From an uncultured Allofournierella sp. (GTDB lineage: Bacteria > Bacillota > Clostridia > Oscillospirales > Ruminococcaceae), in the NCBI GenBank assembly GCA_944382775.1, contig CALWNI010000012.1:1-48143 (forward strand): a stretch of DNA of 48,143 nt. Direction: 5' to 3'. Made by a program: the position numbers and the translations under genes. The notes under the pieces were generated by a model. The model was not told the DNA's origin. It saw only the letters and a program-made list of their open reading frames with translations, and did no database searches. Below, piece by piece: positions 31,488-40,218 of this stretch; position 1 is the stretch's first letter; each line of letters begins with the position of its first letter.

Positions 31488-33572
31488 TTACAAAGTTTCC
31501 TCTTCTTCGGTATGCAGCTTCTTGGCTTCTTCAATTACGCCGTTTGCTAAATGTTCCGGCAGTGGCTCATAGCGCACAAATTCATAGCTAAAATGACCAC
31601 GGCCCTGTGTTAGCTGACGCATAAAGGTTGTGAAGTCCTGCATTTCTGCCATGGGCACCTCGGCCTCCACCACCTGTAAACCGTCTGCATCGGGTTCCAT
31701 GCCCAGCACACGACCGCGCCGTTTGGTTACTTCGCCCATAATATCGCCGGTATTGTCGTTGGGGATGTGGGCTTTTAATGCACCCACCGGCTCCAGCAAA
31801 ACCGGGCCCGCCTGTGGCAGTGCAGCTTTATAAGCAAGTTTTGCCGCCATAACAAAAGCCATTTCGCTGGAATCCACCGGATGATAGCTGCCGTCCAGCA
31901 GGGTTGCTTTTAAGCCCACCACAGGATAGCCTGCCAAAACGCCGTGCTCCACTGCCTGGCGCAATCCTTTTTCTACAGCTGGGAAATAGTTTTTGGGCAC
32001 ACTGCCGCCAAATACCTTTTCTTCAAATACCAAGGTTTCGCTATCGCAAGGTTCAAACTCAATCCAAACATCGCCAAATTGACCATGGCCGCCGGTTTGC
32101 TTTTTGTGTCTGCCCTGTGCTTTGCATTTTTTACGCAGTGATTCTCGGTAGGCAATGCGGGGAACGCTCAGTTCCACATCCACACCAAATTTGGATTTCA
32201 GTTTTGCAACGGTTACATCCAAATGCTGTTCACCCAAACCGGTAATAATCTGCTGGCCTGTTTCCTGGTCCACTCGATACTGCAAGGTGGGGTCTTCTTC
32301 CACAAGACGTGCAAGGGCTGCGCCAATCTTGGCTTCATCGCCTTTTTTCATCACATGCAATGCCATGGACAGGGTGGGATTGGGGAATGTGGGCTTGGGC
32401 AGCTGAACCACACGGGATGCATCGCATAGGGTATCTCCGGTTTGTGCCTGGGAAAGTTTTGTTGCTGCACCGATATCACCTGCCCCAATGCAGTCGGTTT
32501 CTTGCTGCTTTTTGCCCCGTACATACAACAGTTTTCCGATACGCTCGGTTTCGCCGGTTCGCGCATTGACCAAAGCCGTGTCGTGATTCAGCGTACCGCT
32601 TACCACCTTAATATAAGACAGTTTGCCCACAAAAGGATCTGCAACGGTTTTAAACACATAGGCAGCCACAGGCTCTTGCTCGCTGCAGCGCAGCTCTGCC
32701 GGCTCGCCGTTTTGTGTTTCTGCCAGCATTGGCTCCACTTCCGCCGGGCTGGGTAACAGCTCTTTGAGGTTATATAGCAGCATATCCAGTCCATGCAGGT
32801 TTACTGCACTGCCGCAGAATACCGGGGTAATGGTTCCCATACGGCAGCCCTTTGCCAATCCATTTACAATTTCTTCGGTGGTAAAGGATTCGCCGGAGAA
32901 AAATTTTTCCATCAAGGCGTCATCGGTTTCGGCAACCGCTTCGCTCATGGCAGTAATCAAACCGTCCAAGCGATGGGCCATATCCGGCATGGGAACCTGG
33001 ATCGGCTTGCCGCCTTGATACTCAAATGCTTTTTGGCTGAACAGATTGATGTATAGCATGGTTCCATCGGGTTTTCTTACCGGAACCACGCAGGGGCAGA
33101 TGCTGGGGCCGAATTTGGTTTTCAAATTTTCCAAAATCTTATAGTAATTTGCATTTTCCAAATCGGTTTTATTCACAAATACGATTTTGCTCTTTTTGTA
33201 TTTTTCTGCAAGATGAAATGCTTTTTCTGCACCTACTGTTACACCGGAACGGGCAGAAATCGTAATCAATACACTTTCGGCAGCGGAAATTGCTTCGTGA
33301 ACCCCCAGTTCAAAATCAAACAAACCGGGCGCATCCATTAAATTCAATTTGGTTCCGTTGTACTCCACCGGGGCAATGGCAGTTGACAGGCTTACTTTGC
33401 GCTTACACTCTTCGGGCTCAAAATCGCACACGGTATTTCCATCCTGTACAGTACCCATTCGCTGCATATCCGAACTTGTGGTGTATAGCAACGCTTCTAC
33501 CAATGTGGTTTTTCCGCAACCGGAATGACCGGCTACCAAGATGTTTCGAATGTCTTTGTTTGTGTATTTCAT
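31488..33572 (-). CDS. EF-G-like translational GTPase paralogue
   Basis: This 694-residue protein has EF-G domain order: a GTPase domain with G1 GHSGCGKT (15-22), G3 DAPG (80-83) and G4 NKTD (134-137), then domain II, the domain III/IV region (RIAYRESLRKK, GHGQFGDVWIEFEP, AVEKGLRQA) and domain V. The G3 box lacks the catalytic His that follows DTPG in true EF-G; residue 84 is Leu. The switch I segment is also unlike RGITI. This is the FusA2-type or EF-G-like group, whose role in translation is not settled. True fusA is not in the window. AGAGGG precedes ATG 33572. Confidence 0.9.
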   Translation of the reverse strand: MKYTNKDIRNILVAGHSGCGKTTLVEALLYTTSSDMQRMGTVQDGNTVCDFEPEECKRKVSLSTAIAPVEYNGTKLNLMDAPGLFDFELGVHEAISAAESVLITISARSGVTVGAEKAFHLAEKYKKSKIVFVNKTDLENANYYKILENLKTKFGPSICPCVVPVRKPDGTMLYINLFSQKAFEYQGGKPIQVPMPDMAHRLDGLITAMSEAVAETDDALMEKFFSGESFTTEEIVNGLAKGCRMGTITPVFCGSAVNLHGLDMLLYNLKELLPSPAEVEPMLAETQNGEPAELRCSEQEPVAAYVFKTVADPFVGKLSYIKVVSGTLNHDTALVNARTGETERIGKLLYVRGKKQQETDCIGAGDIGAATKLSQAQTGDTLCDASRVVQLPKPTFPNPTLSMALHVMKKGDEAKIGAALARLVEEDPTLQYRVDQETGQQIITGLGEQHLDVTVAKLKSKFGVDVELSVPRIAYRESLRKKCKAQGRHKKQTGGHGQFGDVWIEFEPCDSETLVFEEKVFGGSVPKNYFPAVEKGLRQAVEHGVLAGYPVVGLKATLLDGSYHPVDSSEMAFVMAAKLAYKAALPQAGPVLLEPVGALKAHIPNDNTGDIMGEVTKRRGRVLGMEPDADGLQVVEAEVPMAEMQDFTTFMRQLTQGRGHFSYEFVRYEPLPEHLANGVIEEAKKLHTEEEETL

Positions 33573-33765
33573 ACGCTTTTACCCTCTCTTCTGCCACCGA
33601 TTTTGCTCCACCAATGGAAGCGGCAGCATTTTATATAAAAATATTATCATAATTATTATATTTTTTAAATAATAAAACCATTCCTTTGTGCTTTTTGCCC
33701 ATAGAACTTTTGTTGTAAGCTTTGTATAGATTGCCCATTGACATTTTTGTAACAGTTGAAACAAA

Positions 33766-33797
33766 AAAAGAAACACTTCGCTTGAAGTGTTTCTTTT
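33766..33797 (-). terminator. Terminator after the P-type-ATPase-like gene
   Basis: AAAAGAAACACTTC (33766-33779) and GAAGTGTTTCTTTT (33784-33797) form a 14-base stem with a GCTT loop. The minus-strand read ends in a T run. Confidence 0.85.
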
Positions 33798-33800
33798 GAG

Positions 33801-36470
33801 TTAATATCGTTTTATTACCGGAATTACTAGAGTAAGCACCGTCCATGCTGCTTGATACAAAATCAAGGCAGGCAATGCAATTTCGGCAATGCCGCCGGTA
33901 AACGCCAGCAAAATCGAAAGAATGGCACTTACCACAACCCCTGCTGTTTGCACCAGTGTGGAAAGTTTTTCTGCACTTGCTGCATCGCTGGCAGCCAAAA
34001 ATCCGCCCACAAAGGATGCAAAGATTCCAATGTGACCCATACAGCCTTCGGTATACTGGCTATATTCCACCAGCGGCTCCAAATCGCGGCGTTCACTTGT
34101 TGCCAAAACTTTGAGGCAGCCTTCGGGCAAACCGTACATCTCGGTTACCATTTGGGTATTCAGCGAAAAATCATCGCTTTTTACCAGAACCGAAATGCCG
34201 TGATGACGCAGTTCACTTAATACCTCAGCAGCTTGCTGGTCTGCTTTATAGCTTACCAGGAACATACCGAACAAACGACCGCTTACCGCCAAATAGATGG
34301 GCTTTTTCACGCCTTTGGTGTAGCGATTTTCATAATCCAACGAAGGAATTTCTACCCCCTGCTTTTCCATCATAGCACGGTTGCCAATGATAATGCGGTT
34401 ATGCTGTACCCATGCGGTAAAGCCGTATCCGGGGTCGTTTTCCAGGTTTTCCACCTCAAACAAGATATCGGTTTTGCCCTGGATGATGTTCATAAATACA
34501 TCGCGCAGTGTATCGCAGCCCTCAATCAAAACCGAAGCCGCATACAAAATCGCCAGGTCAATGCGCTCTTTCTCAAAGGTTTTAATGCCGTGCAGACGAA
34601 CGCTTTTTGCGGGGAACAAGTCTTTTGCACCCACCACAATCATATTGGTACTGCCCAACTCTTCAATGGAGTCCCAACCGGGAATGATTGCGCCAACACG
34701 GGAGGCACTCTTTTGCATTAACATGCTGGGCACTGCACTCAATAATGTTACACTGAGCGGACCACCCAAACACAGGGTACCTGCCAGCACGGTGAACGCC
34801 ATGCCAAAGCCACGCTGCCCTGCCAAGGTAATCAACGCCGCCAACACAGCGGTAACACCCAAAACCCAGCTCATCTTCTGCAGCATGTGGTCGCTTTTGC
34901 GCACCGAAAAACTGCGGCGCAAAAATCCGCGAATCAAGGTGGTGGGGCGGCTTGCCAACAAACGGGGTTCCGGCTCGCCCAAGCCTTGTGCCAGCTTTTG
35001 TGTCAGTTCTTCATCTTCCACCGCAAATGCCGCCGAATGGTCGGTGCCCGAGGTCAGCATTTCAAAGTTTTTGCAGAATACACCGCTCATCAGATACTTA
35101 CCCAATGCACTGAAGCACAGAAGCCAAACTGCAGGTGCTGCAAAAACCGTGGTTTTCTCGGCATCAAAGGAATTTGCCCCCATGAGCAGCACCACCAACT
35201 GCAATGCCGCACCGATGCACACAAAAGCCGGAATGGTGTCTGGTGTTGGGGTGCCACGCACACCACGAATACCGTTGGCAAACACACGCCAGTTGATGCC
35301 GCACGCCGCCAAGAGTAGCAGCAGGTTAACGCTTAAAAATGCAGCCGGTGCCACATCCGGGTCCACCGCACTGATGGGCGGCAGCGGACTTTCGCCCACA
35401 GCCAAACCCAGATACAGCAGCATAACACCAATTACACAGGCTACCACCGTGCGCACTGCGGTAAGGAACTGCAAATGCTGCAAATCCTGCTGTACCGCCG
35501 GGGCATCACCAAGCGTTTCGTAATCCTCCATGTAGTCCTGTGCAGCAGCATCTTCAAAAACACTGCCACTGTTCTCTTCGCTGCCCCAAAACTTGGGGAT
35601 GGAAAACGGAAGCCAGCTCTTTTTCTCTTCTTGTTCCGTCTGTGCTTCTTCCGTTGACTCTTGTTCGGATTCGGTTTCCTTTAACAAGTCCATCTGCCGT
35701 GTAACGGCTTCCTCAAACGGAATACATACCGTACCGGTTTTGCTGTTGTTTTTTGGGCTTGCTGTACTTTTTTCAATATTTTGCGCCGATGGCTGCGAAA
35801 AATCCGGCTCGATAATCAGAGGAATCTCGCGGGTTGGTGCCGTTTGCACATACTCATCCTGTGCATACAAACCCTCATCTTCGTCAACACTTTCCGGCTC
35901 ATTGGTATTTTCCTTTTTACCGCGCACAAATCGAGCAAAAAAACCGGGGTGCTGCTCCTGCTCTTCTTTTAAGTCCGGAATCACGGCAATGCTTTCGCTG
36001 AAAAACTTTTGGAACTCCTTGTCCATCTGAATGGTGTCAGACAAACGAGGCGGCTTAATTGCATCTGTTTGTTCCTTATCCTGTTTGTTTTTTTCAGCTG
36101 TGGGCTGGGCTGACTTTTGTGTTTCAAGCTGCTCCCGTTTGAATGTTTTTTTGCGCTTTATATGCCGTTCTGCCTGTGGAGAATTGGTTGGTTCTTCTTG
36201 TGCAGCTTGTGCCTGTTTTTTTGTTTTTGTATTTTGCCGCTGAACCTCTTCTTGGCTCCAAAACGTCTGCACGGGAGGCTGTTGTCCTTCAATTACTCCT
36301 GCATCTTTTTGCGACTGATTTGTGGCTTGTTCTTGCTGCGTGCTGTTGCTCCAACCAAAGTCCGCCAGAATATCATTCACAGCTTGGCTGCTTTTCCAAA
36401 GCTCGGGCTGTTCTTTTTTTAGATTTTCCAAAATATCGTCTACCGAACTGGAAAATTTATTATCCGGCAT
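33801..36470 (-). CDS. P-type ATPase homologue lacking all catalytic motifs, with long disordered N-terminus
   Basis: The first 330 or so residues of this 889-residue protein are Gln/Glu/Lys/Ser-rich and probably disordered, opening with FSSSVDDILENL. Then come P1B-like membrane helices (about 335-358, 376-392, 412-430, 440-460, 534-551, 556-582), the fifth and sixth flanking LCLGGPLSVTLLSAVP in the place of the ion-site CPC helix. Where the phosphorylated DKTGT should be (611-620) the sequence reads IVVGAKDLFP. The TGD hinge is replaced by VKSDD (762-766), and no TGE or GDGxND is present. The N-domain-like fold remains (GYGFTAWVQHNRIIIGN). It is probably a pseudoenzyme. ATG 36470 follows GGAGGAAG. 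It lies 49 bases after rlmB and may be co-transcribed. Confidence 0.75.
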   Translation of the reverse strand: MPDNKFSSSVDDILENLKKEQPELWKSSQAVNDILADFGWSNSTQQEQATNQSQKDAGVIEGQQPPVQTFWSQEEVQRQNTKTKKQAQAAQEEPTNSPQAERHIKRKKTFKREQLETQKSAQPTAEKNKQDKEQTDAIKPPRLSDTIQMDKEFQKFFSESIAVIPDLKEEQEQHPGFFARFVRGKKENTNEPESVDEDEGLYAQDEYVQTAPTREIPLIIEPDFSQPSAQNIEKSTASPKNNSKTGTVCIPFEEAVTRQMDLLKETESEQESTEEAQTEQEEKKSWLPFSIPKFWGSEENSGSVFEDAAAQDYMEDYETLGDAPAVQQDLQHLQFLTAVRTVVACVIGVMLLYLGLAVGESPLPPISAVDPDVAPAAFLSVNLLLLLAACGINWRVFANGIRGVRGTPTPDTIPAFVCIGAALQLVVLLMGANSFDAEKTTVFAAPAVWLLCFSALGKYLMSGVFCKNFEMLTSGTDHSAAFAVEDEELTQKLAQGLGEPEPRLLASRPTTLIRGFLRRSFSVRKSDHMLQKMSWVLGVTAVLAALITLAGQRGFGMAFTVLAGTLCLGGPLSVTLLSAVPSMLMQKSASRVGAIIPGWDSIEELGSTNMIVVGAKDLFPAKSVRLHGIKTFEKERIDLAILYAASVLIEGCDTLRDVFMNIIQGKTDILFEVENLENDPGYGFTAWVQHNRIIIGNRAMMEKQGVEIPSLDYENRYTKGVKKPIYLAVSGRLFGMFLVSYKADQQAAEVLSELRHHGISVLVKSDDFSLNTQMVTEMYGLPEGCLKVLATSERRDLEPLVEYSQYTEGCMGHIGIFASFVGGFLAASDAASAEKLSTLVQTAGVVVSAILSILLAFTGGIAEIALPALILYQAAWTVLTLVIPVIKRY

Positions 36471-36519
36471 GATTTCTTCCTCCATCAATTTAAACGCTTT
36501 GTTTGGTGTTTTGCTTTTG

Positions 36520-37392
36520 TTACTGCCCACGCTGGCGAGCAATTTCGTACAAAATAATGCCTGCCGCAACGCTTACGTTAAAGCTGTCTACACCGGTACC
36601 GCGTGCCGCCATGGAAAGGCTGACAACGCCGTCACACAATTTTTTTACCAAGGGGCTTACGCCCTTTCCTTCGCTGCCCATTACCAATGCAACCGCACCG
36701 GTCAAGTCATTTTGATGCAGGGCAGTTCCGTCCATATCGGCACAATAAACAAATACGCCTTCTTCTTTTAAACGGCGAATACTTTCGCCAATGTTGGCTA
36801 CCCGTGCAACCGGCAAACGAGCCGCTGCACCTGCGCTGCTTTTTAATACCGTGGGGGTAATGGCTGCACCGCCCCGCTTGGGAATTACAACGCCATGTGC
36901 ACCGCACAACAAGGCAGAACGGATAATAGCACCCAGGTTATGGGGGTCTTCCACTCCGTCGCACAGCACCAGAAACGGTGCTTCGTTTTTGCTGCGTGCA
37001 TCGGCAAGCAGTTCTTCAATGGTTTTGTACTCTACGGCACTGGCAAAGGCGGCAACACCCTGATGGCTTTCGGTTCCGCAGGTTAAGCGCAACTTATTGG
37101 CATGCACCTTTTTTACCACCGCACCCGCATCTTTTGCCAACGCTGCATAGTAGCTTGCCACTTGGGGCGGCAAGGTATCGGCCAGCATAACGGTATCCAC
37201 CCCTACGCCGCTTTTCAGTAATTCGGTTACCGGGTTTTTGCCATAAACCAAATTTTGTGTTTGCTCTACAGGCTCGTCCCGCTCTTGCCGTTCAGGGCGA
37301 TCAAAACGGGCAGGCTTTTTATAAGATTTTTTTTCGGAACGCTCGAACTTCTGTTCGCCGCGATTGAATTTTTTATCAAACTTTTGAGGCAT
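36520..37392 (-). CDS. rlmB: 23S rRNA 2'-O-ribose methyltransferase RlmB (TrmH/SpoU family)
   Basis: This 290-residue protein has a Lys/Arg-rich N-terminal extension of about 45 residues, a substrate-binding domain (NLVYGKNPVTELL) and a SPOUT knot domain with DGVEDPHNLGAIIRSALLCG (motif 1), VMGSEGKG (motif 2) and LSMAARGTGVDSFNVSVAAG (motif 3). RlmB-type enzymes methylate the ribose of a 23S rRNA guanosine (G2251 in E. coli). It is divergent from the glycosylase gene across a 500-base region. The pseudo-ATPase gene follows 49 bases downstream. GGGAG precedes ATG 37392. Confidence 0.92.
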   Translation of the reverse strand: MPQKFDKKFNRGEQKFERSEKKSYKKPARFDRPERQERDEPVEQTQNLVYGKNPVTELLKSGVGVDTVMLADTLPPQVASYYAALAKDAGAVVKKVHANKLRLTCGTESHQGVAAFASAVEYKTIEELLADARSKNEAPFLVLCDGVEDPHNLGAIIRSALLCGAHGVVIPKRGGAAITPTVLKSSAGAAARLPVARVANIGESIRRLKEEGVFVYCADMDGTALHQNDLTGAVALVMGSEGKGVSPLVKKLCDGVVSLSMAARGTGVDSFNVSVAAGIILYEIARQRGQ

Positions 37393-37453
37393 GACTGTCT
37401 CCCTTTTCTTGCGTGAAATTTGCTTTTTTGATATTTTGTTGCATATAATTAAA

Positions 37454-37462
37454 AGTATAGCA
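37454..37462 (-). promoter_or_regulatory. Extended -10 element for rlmB
   Basis: On the minus strand TGCTATACT lies about 65 bases before ATG 37392. No convincing -35 accompanies it. Confidence 0.5.
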
Positions 37463-37637
37463 CTCTATGGCGGTTTTTGCCACTGTTTGAAGACAAGTTT
37501 TTGCCATTTTTATAAAGGTGTTTTCTACTATATTTTATCCTTGTCATTCTTTTCCGGTTTCATACCCAGAATTTGTATAAAAAATGCAGTGGTATTTTGC
37601 ATAATCCTGCACTTTATACTTAACGTAATTAAATTCC

Positions 37638-37752
37638 AACTTTCCACATGTTGAAAACTATGTTGAAAGTGTTGACAACTGGCTTTTTTAGCGGACTTTT
37701 TATGTTTCACTCCACTTTTTAAGAGCAGTTTTCAACATTCATGTGGAAAGTT
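37638..37752. repeat. Long interrupted inverted repeat with DnaA-box-like words
   Basis: The left arm reads AACTTTCCACAT then GTTGAAAACT (37638-37659). The right arm is AGTTTTCAAC (37727-37736), then after a 4-base bulge ATGTGGAAAGTT (37741-37752). All 22 arm bases match. TGTTGA-type words also start at 37649, 37661 and 37670. TTTCCACA and TTTTCAACA resemble degenerate DnaA boxes, and this wording is like that of Firmicutes origins upstream of dnaA. Confidence 0.6.
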
Positions 37753-37893
37753 TTTCAATAAACACGCTGTTTATTTTTCTTTTTCGACATATCTTTTTTT
37801 ACAAATTAACACGGATTTTTCTTTTATTTTTTGATTTTTTCGTAAAACGCTGTCGAATTTTCGTATTTTTTTACAATCTCCAGAGGTGAACGT

Positions 37894-38745
37894 ATGATTT
37901 GTGTTGAAAACTGTGGTGGGCTTGACCTTGCTGTTACATTGGACTGTGGGCAAGCCTTTCGTTGGAAGTCCGTTTCAAATGGCTGGCACGGTATTGTGGA
38001 AGGTCGTGCCGTAACGGTTTGGATGGAAGGCGATACCCTTTTTATTGATGGTGCCGAGGAATCTGACCGTGATTTTTGGGTTCGGTATTTTGCATTGGAT
38101 TTGGACTACCTAGCTTTACGGCAACGTTTTTGTTCCGGCAATAAAAAACTGGCACTTTGTGTACAGGCACAACCCGGCATTCGGGTATTGCGGCAACCCT
38201 TTTTTGAAACGCTGTGCACCTTTATCATCAGCCAAAACAACAACATTCCTCGAATTCGTGCCATTGTGGAACGTCTTTGTGAACATCTTGGCGAAGCTTT
38301 GCCGCAGGGTGGCTACAGCTTTCCCACTGCCGAAAAAATGGCTGAACTCACCGCGCAAGATCTTGCTTTTTTGCGGGCAGGCTGGCGTGCCGAATACTTA
38401 ATTGATGCCGCCAAAAAGGTGGCCTCCGGCGAAGTTGATGAAACCGCACTTTGTGCCATGCCCATGCAGCAAGCCAAAGACCGCTTAATGACCATTAAAG
38501 GCGTGGGCCCCAAAGTGGCAGACTGTGTGCTTTTGTTCAGCCTTTCCTTTTGGGATGCCTTTCCCATGGACGTATGGATGAAAAAAGCCATGCAGCAACT
38601 GTTTCCACGGGGTATCCCTGTGGCTTGCCGTGGCTATGCCGGTATTGCGCAGCAATATATTTTTGATTATGCCCGAAAAAATCTTTCCCGAAGCAGCGAA
38701 AAAGCCACGAAAAAAAGCACACAAAAATGCAAGCCGACCAATTGA
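37894..38745 (+). CDS. ogg: 8-oxoguanine DNA glycosylase (OGG1-like)
   Basis: This 283-residue protein has the OGG N-terminal fold (LDLAVTLDCGQAFRW) and the helix-hairpin-helix IKGVGPKVADC with catalytic Lys207, followed by DAFPMDVWMKK with Asp226. It removes 8-oxoguanine from DNA and cuts the abasic site by its lyase activity. The last 20 residues are Lys/Ser-rich and probably disordered. AGAGGTG precedes ATG 37894. It lies at the right side of the 500-base divergent region. Confidence 0.92.
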   Translation: MICVENCGGLDLAVTLDCGQAFRWKSVSNGWHGIVEGRAVTVWMEGDTLFIDGAEESDRDFWVRYFALDLDYLALRQRFCSGNKKLALCVQAQPGIRVLRQPFFETLCTFIISQNNNIPRIRAIVERLCEHLGEALPQGGYSFPTAEKMAELTAQDLAFLRAGWRAEYLIDAAKKVASGEVDETALCAMPMQQAKDRLMTIKGVGPKVADCVLLFSLSFWDAFPMDVWMKKAMQQLFPRGIPVACRGYAGIAQQYIFDYARKNLSRSSEKATKKSTQKCKPTN

Positions 38746-38770
38746 TTTTACCGCTGCTTTCGGTTATACT
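38742..38770 (+). promoter_or_regulatory. Sigma-A promoter for fba
   Basis: TTGATT (38742-38747), 17 bases and TATACT (38765-38770). The -35 hexamer overlaps the ogg stop codon, and the leader is about 75 bases. Confidence 0.7.
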
Positions 38771-38853
38771 GTAAAAGGATAAAAATTTAACACTCGTTTA
38801 CTGGTTTGTTCACAGCATAAAAGCTGGGTACATAGAAATGGAGGTACATTATT

Positions 38854-39717
38854 ATGTTGGTTAGCGCAACCGAAATGCTCAACAAAGCTCGCGACGGTCA
38901 TTATGCCGTTGGACAGTTCAACATCAACAACCTGGAGTGGACCAAGGCAATTCTGCAAACCGCTCAGGAAATGAACAGCCCCGTTATTCTGGGCGTGTCC
39001 GCAGGTGCAGGCAAGTACATGACCGGCTACAAAACCGTATCTGCTATGGTTCAATCCATGATTGAAGATCTGAAGATTACCGTTCCCGTTGCTCTGCATC
39101 TGGATCACGGCACCTACGAAGATGCACAGGCTTGCATTGCAGCAGGTTTCTCCAGCATCATGTTCGACGGCAGCCACTATGCAATTGAAGAGAACATTGC
39201 CAAGACCACCGAGCTGGTTGCACTGGCTCACTCTAAGGGTATCTCCATCGAGGCTGAGGTAGGTTCCATCGGCGGCGAAGAAGATGGCGTTATCGGTGCA
39301 GGTGAAATTGCAGATCCCGCTGAGTGCAAAAAGATTGCTGACCTGGGCATTGATTTCCTGGCTGCCGGCATCGGCAACATCCACGGCAAGTATCCTGCTA
39401 ACTGGAAGGGCCTGGACTTTGAGGCTCTGGACAAAATCCATCAGGCTACCAACGGCATTCCCCTGGTTCTGCATGGCGGCACCGGCATTCCTGCCGATAT
39501 GATCAAAAAGGCAATCAGCCTGGGCGTTTCTAAAATCAACGTAAACACCGAGTGCCAGCTGGCTTTTGCCGAGGCTACCCGCAAATACGTTGAAGCCGGC
39601 AAGGATCTGGAAGGCAAAGGCTTCGACCCCCGCAAGCTGCTGGCTCCCGGCGTGGAGGCCATCAAAGCTACCGTTAAGGAAAAAATGGAACTGTTCGGCA
39701 GCGTAAACAAGGCATAA
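38854..39717 (+). CDS. fba: Class II fructose-bisphosphate aldolase
   Basis: This 287-residue enzyme has the class II motifs: ALHLDHGTYEDA (zinc-ligand His in HLDHG), EAEVGSIGGEEDG, GIGNIHGKYP and VLHGGTGIP. It cleaves fructose 1,6-bisphosphate in glycolysis. Codon choice is strongly biased towards CTG, GCT and AAG compared with neighbours, as expected for a highly expressed gene. GGAGG precedes ATG 38854. Confidence 0.96.
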   Translation: MLVSATEMLNKARDGHYAVGQFNINNLEWTKAILQTAQEMNSPVILGVSAGAGKYMTGYKTVSAMVQSMIEDLKITVPVALHLDHGTYEDAQACIAAGFSSIMFDGSHYAIEENIAKTTELVALAHSKGISIEAEVGSIGGEEDGVIGAGEIADPAECKKIADLGIDFLAAGIGNIHGKYPANWKGLDFEALDKIHQATNGIPLVLHGGTGIPADMIKKAISLGVSKINVNTECQLAFAEATRKYVEAGKDLEGKGFDPRKLLAPGVEAIKATVKEKMELFGSVNKA

Positions 39718-39734
39718 TAACAGCATAGTTTTAT

Positions 39735-39772
39735 AAACAGTCGGCTTCAAGCAATTGGGGCCGACTGTTTTG
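39735..39772 (+). terminator. Rho-independent terminator
   Basis: AAACAGTCGG (39735-39744) and CCGACTGTTT (39761-39770) form a 10-base stem followed by T-rich sequence, after fba. Confidence 0.8.
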
Positions 39773-39960
39773 TTGAAAATACGCCAATATTCCCCACAAA
39801 AAATTTCCTTTTATTGGTATTGTTACTTTTTTGATTCCTGTAGTTCATAATTTGTTCATATTTTAGCGGTATGATTGTTGAGCATTCAGGAAAAGCGGCG
39901 TGTTAACGCCCACTGTGTGCAAGTTGTACGATTATGTATAGATAAAAGGAGATTTTCACT

Positions 39961-40203
39961 ATGAAACTGTCTGCTAAGATTCTGGCTATCGCTTGCGTAG
40001 CTGCTATGGCTCTGTCTCTGGTTGCTTGCGGTGGCAACACCACTTCTACCAGCACCTCCACCAGCACTTCTGTTGCTGCTTCTTCCGAGGCTGCTTCCTC
40101 TGAGGCTGCTTCTTCCGAGGCTGCTTCTTCCGAGGCTGCTTCTTCTGAGGCTGCTTCCTCTGAGGCTGCTTCCGAGGTTGCTTCTGCTTCTTCTGAAGCT
40201 TAA
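39961..40203 (+). CDS. Repeat-only lipoprotein (Ser/Ala/Glu pentapeptides)
   Basis: This 80-residue protein is a lipoprotein by its signal peptide and lipobox LVAC (Cys23). The mature chain has a Thr/Ser run and then six exact AASSE repeats (residues 39-68), ending AASEVASASSEA. It contains no fold-forming residues: no aromatic amino acid and no Lys or Arg after the signal. AAAAGGAG, optimal codons like those of fba, and a strong terminator suggest high expression. In related proteins such a segment usually links the lipid to a larger domain; here the linker stands alone. The stop is real, followed by a terminator, so it is not truncated by the window. Confidence 0.8.
   Translation: MKLSAKILAIACVAAMALSLVACGGNTTSTSTSTSTSVAASSEAASSEAASSEAASSEAASSEAASSEAASEVASASSEA
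40075..40164 (+). repeat. Six tandem 15-base repeats coding for AASSE
   Basis: Units of the type GCTGCTTCTTCCGAG, some with synonymous changes (TCCTCT, TCTGAG), encode six identical pentapeptides. Copy number could change by slippage without a frameshift. Confidence 0.9.
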
Positions 40204-40218
40204 TCGCTTTGATGCAAC

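Larger units (their letters stand above)
37393..37893. other. 500-base AT-rich divergent intergenic region
   Basis: No credible gene lies here. The region holds the rlmB promoter, a large inverted repeat with DnaA-box-like words (37638-37752), and very AT-rich sequence from about 37760 to 37875. Candidate functions are divergent promoters, a DnaA-binding site, or a small RNA. None is proven. Confidence 0.5.

Noticed and set aside
34381..35523. Long plus-strand frame opposite the P-type-ATPase-like gene
   Set aside because: Low-complexity translation with no family resemblance. The minus-strand frame has a ribosome site and membrane helices.
40075..40164. Tandem 15-base repeats as a possible CRISPR or minisatellite
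   Set aside because: Units are contiguous without spacers and keep a coding frame, so they are a protein repeat.
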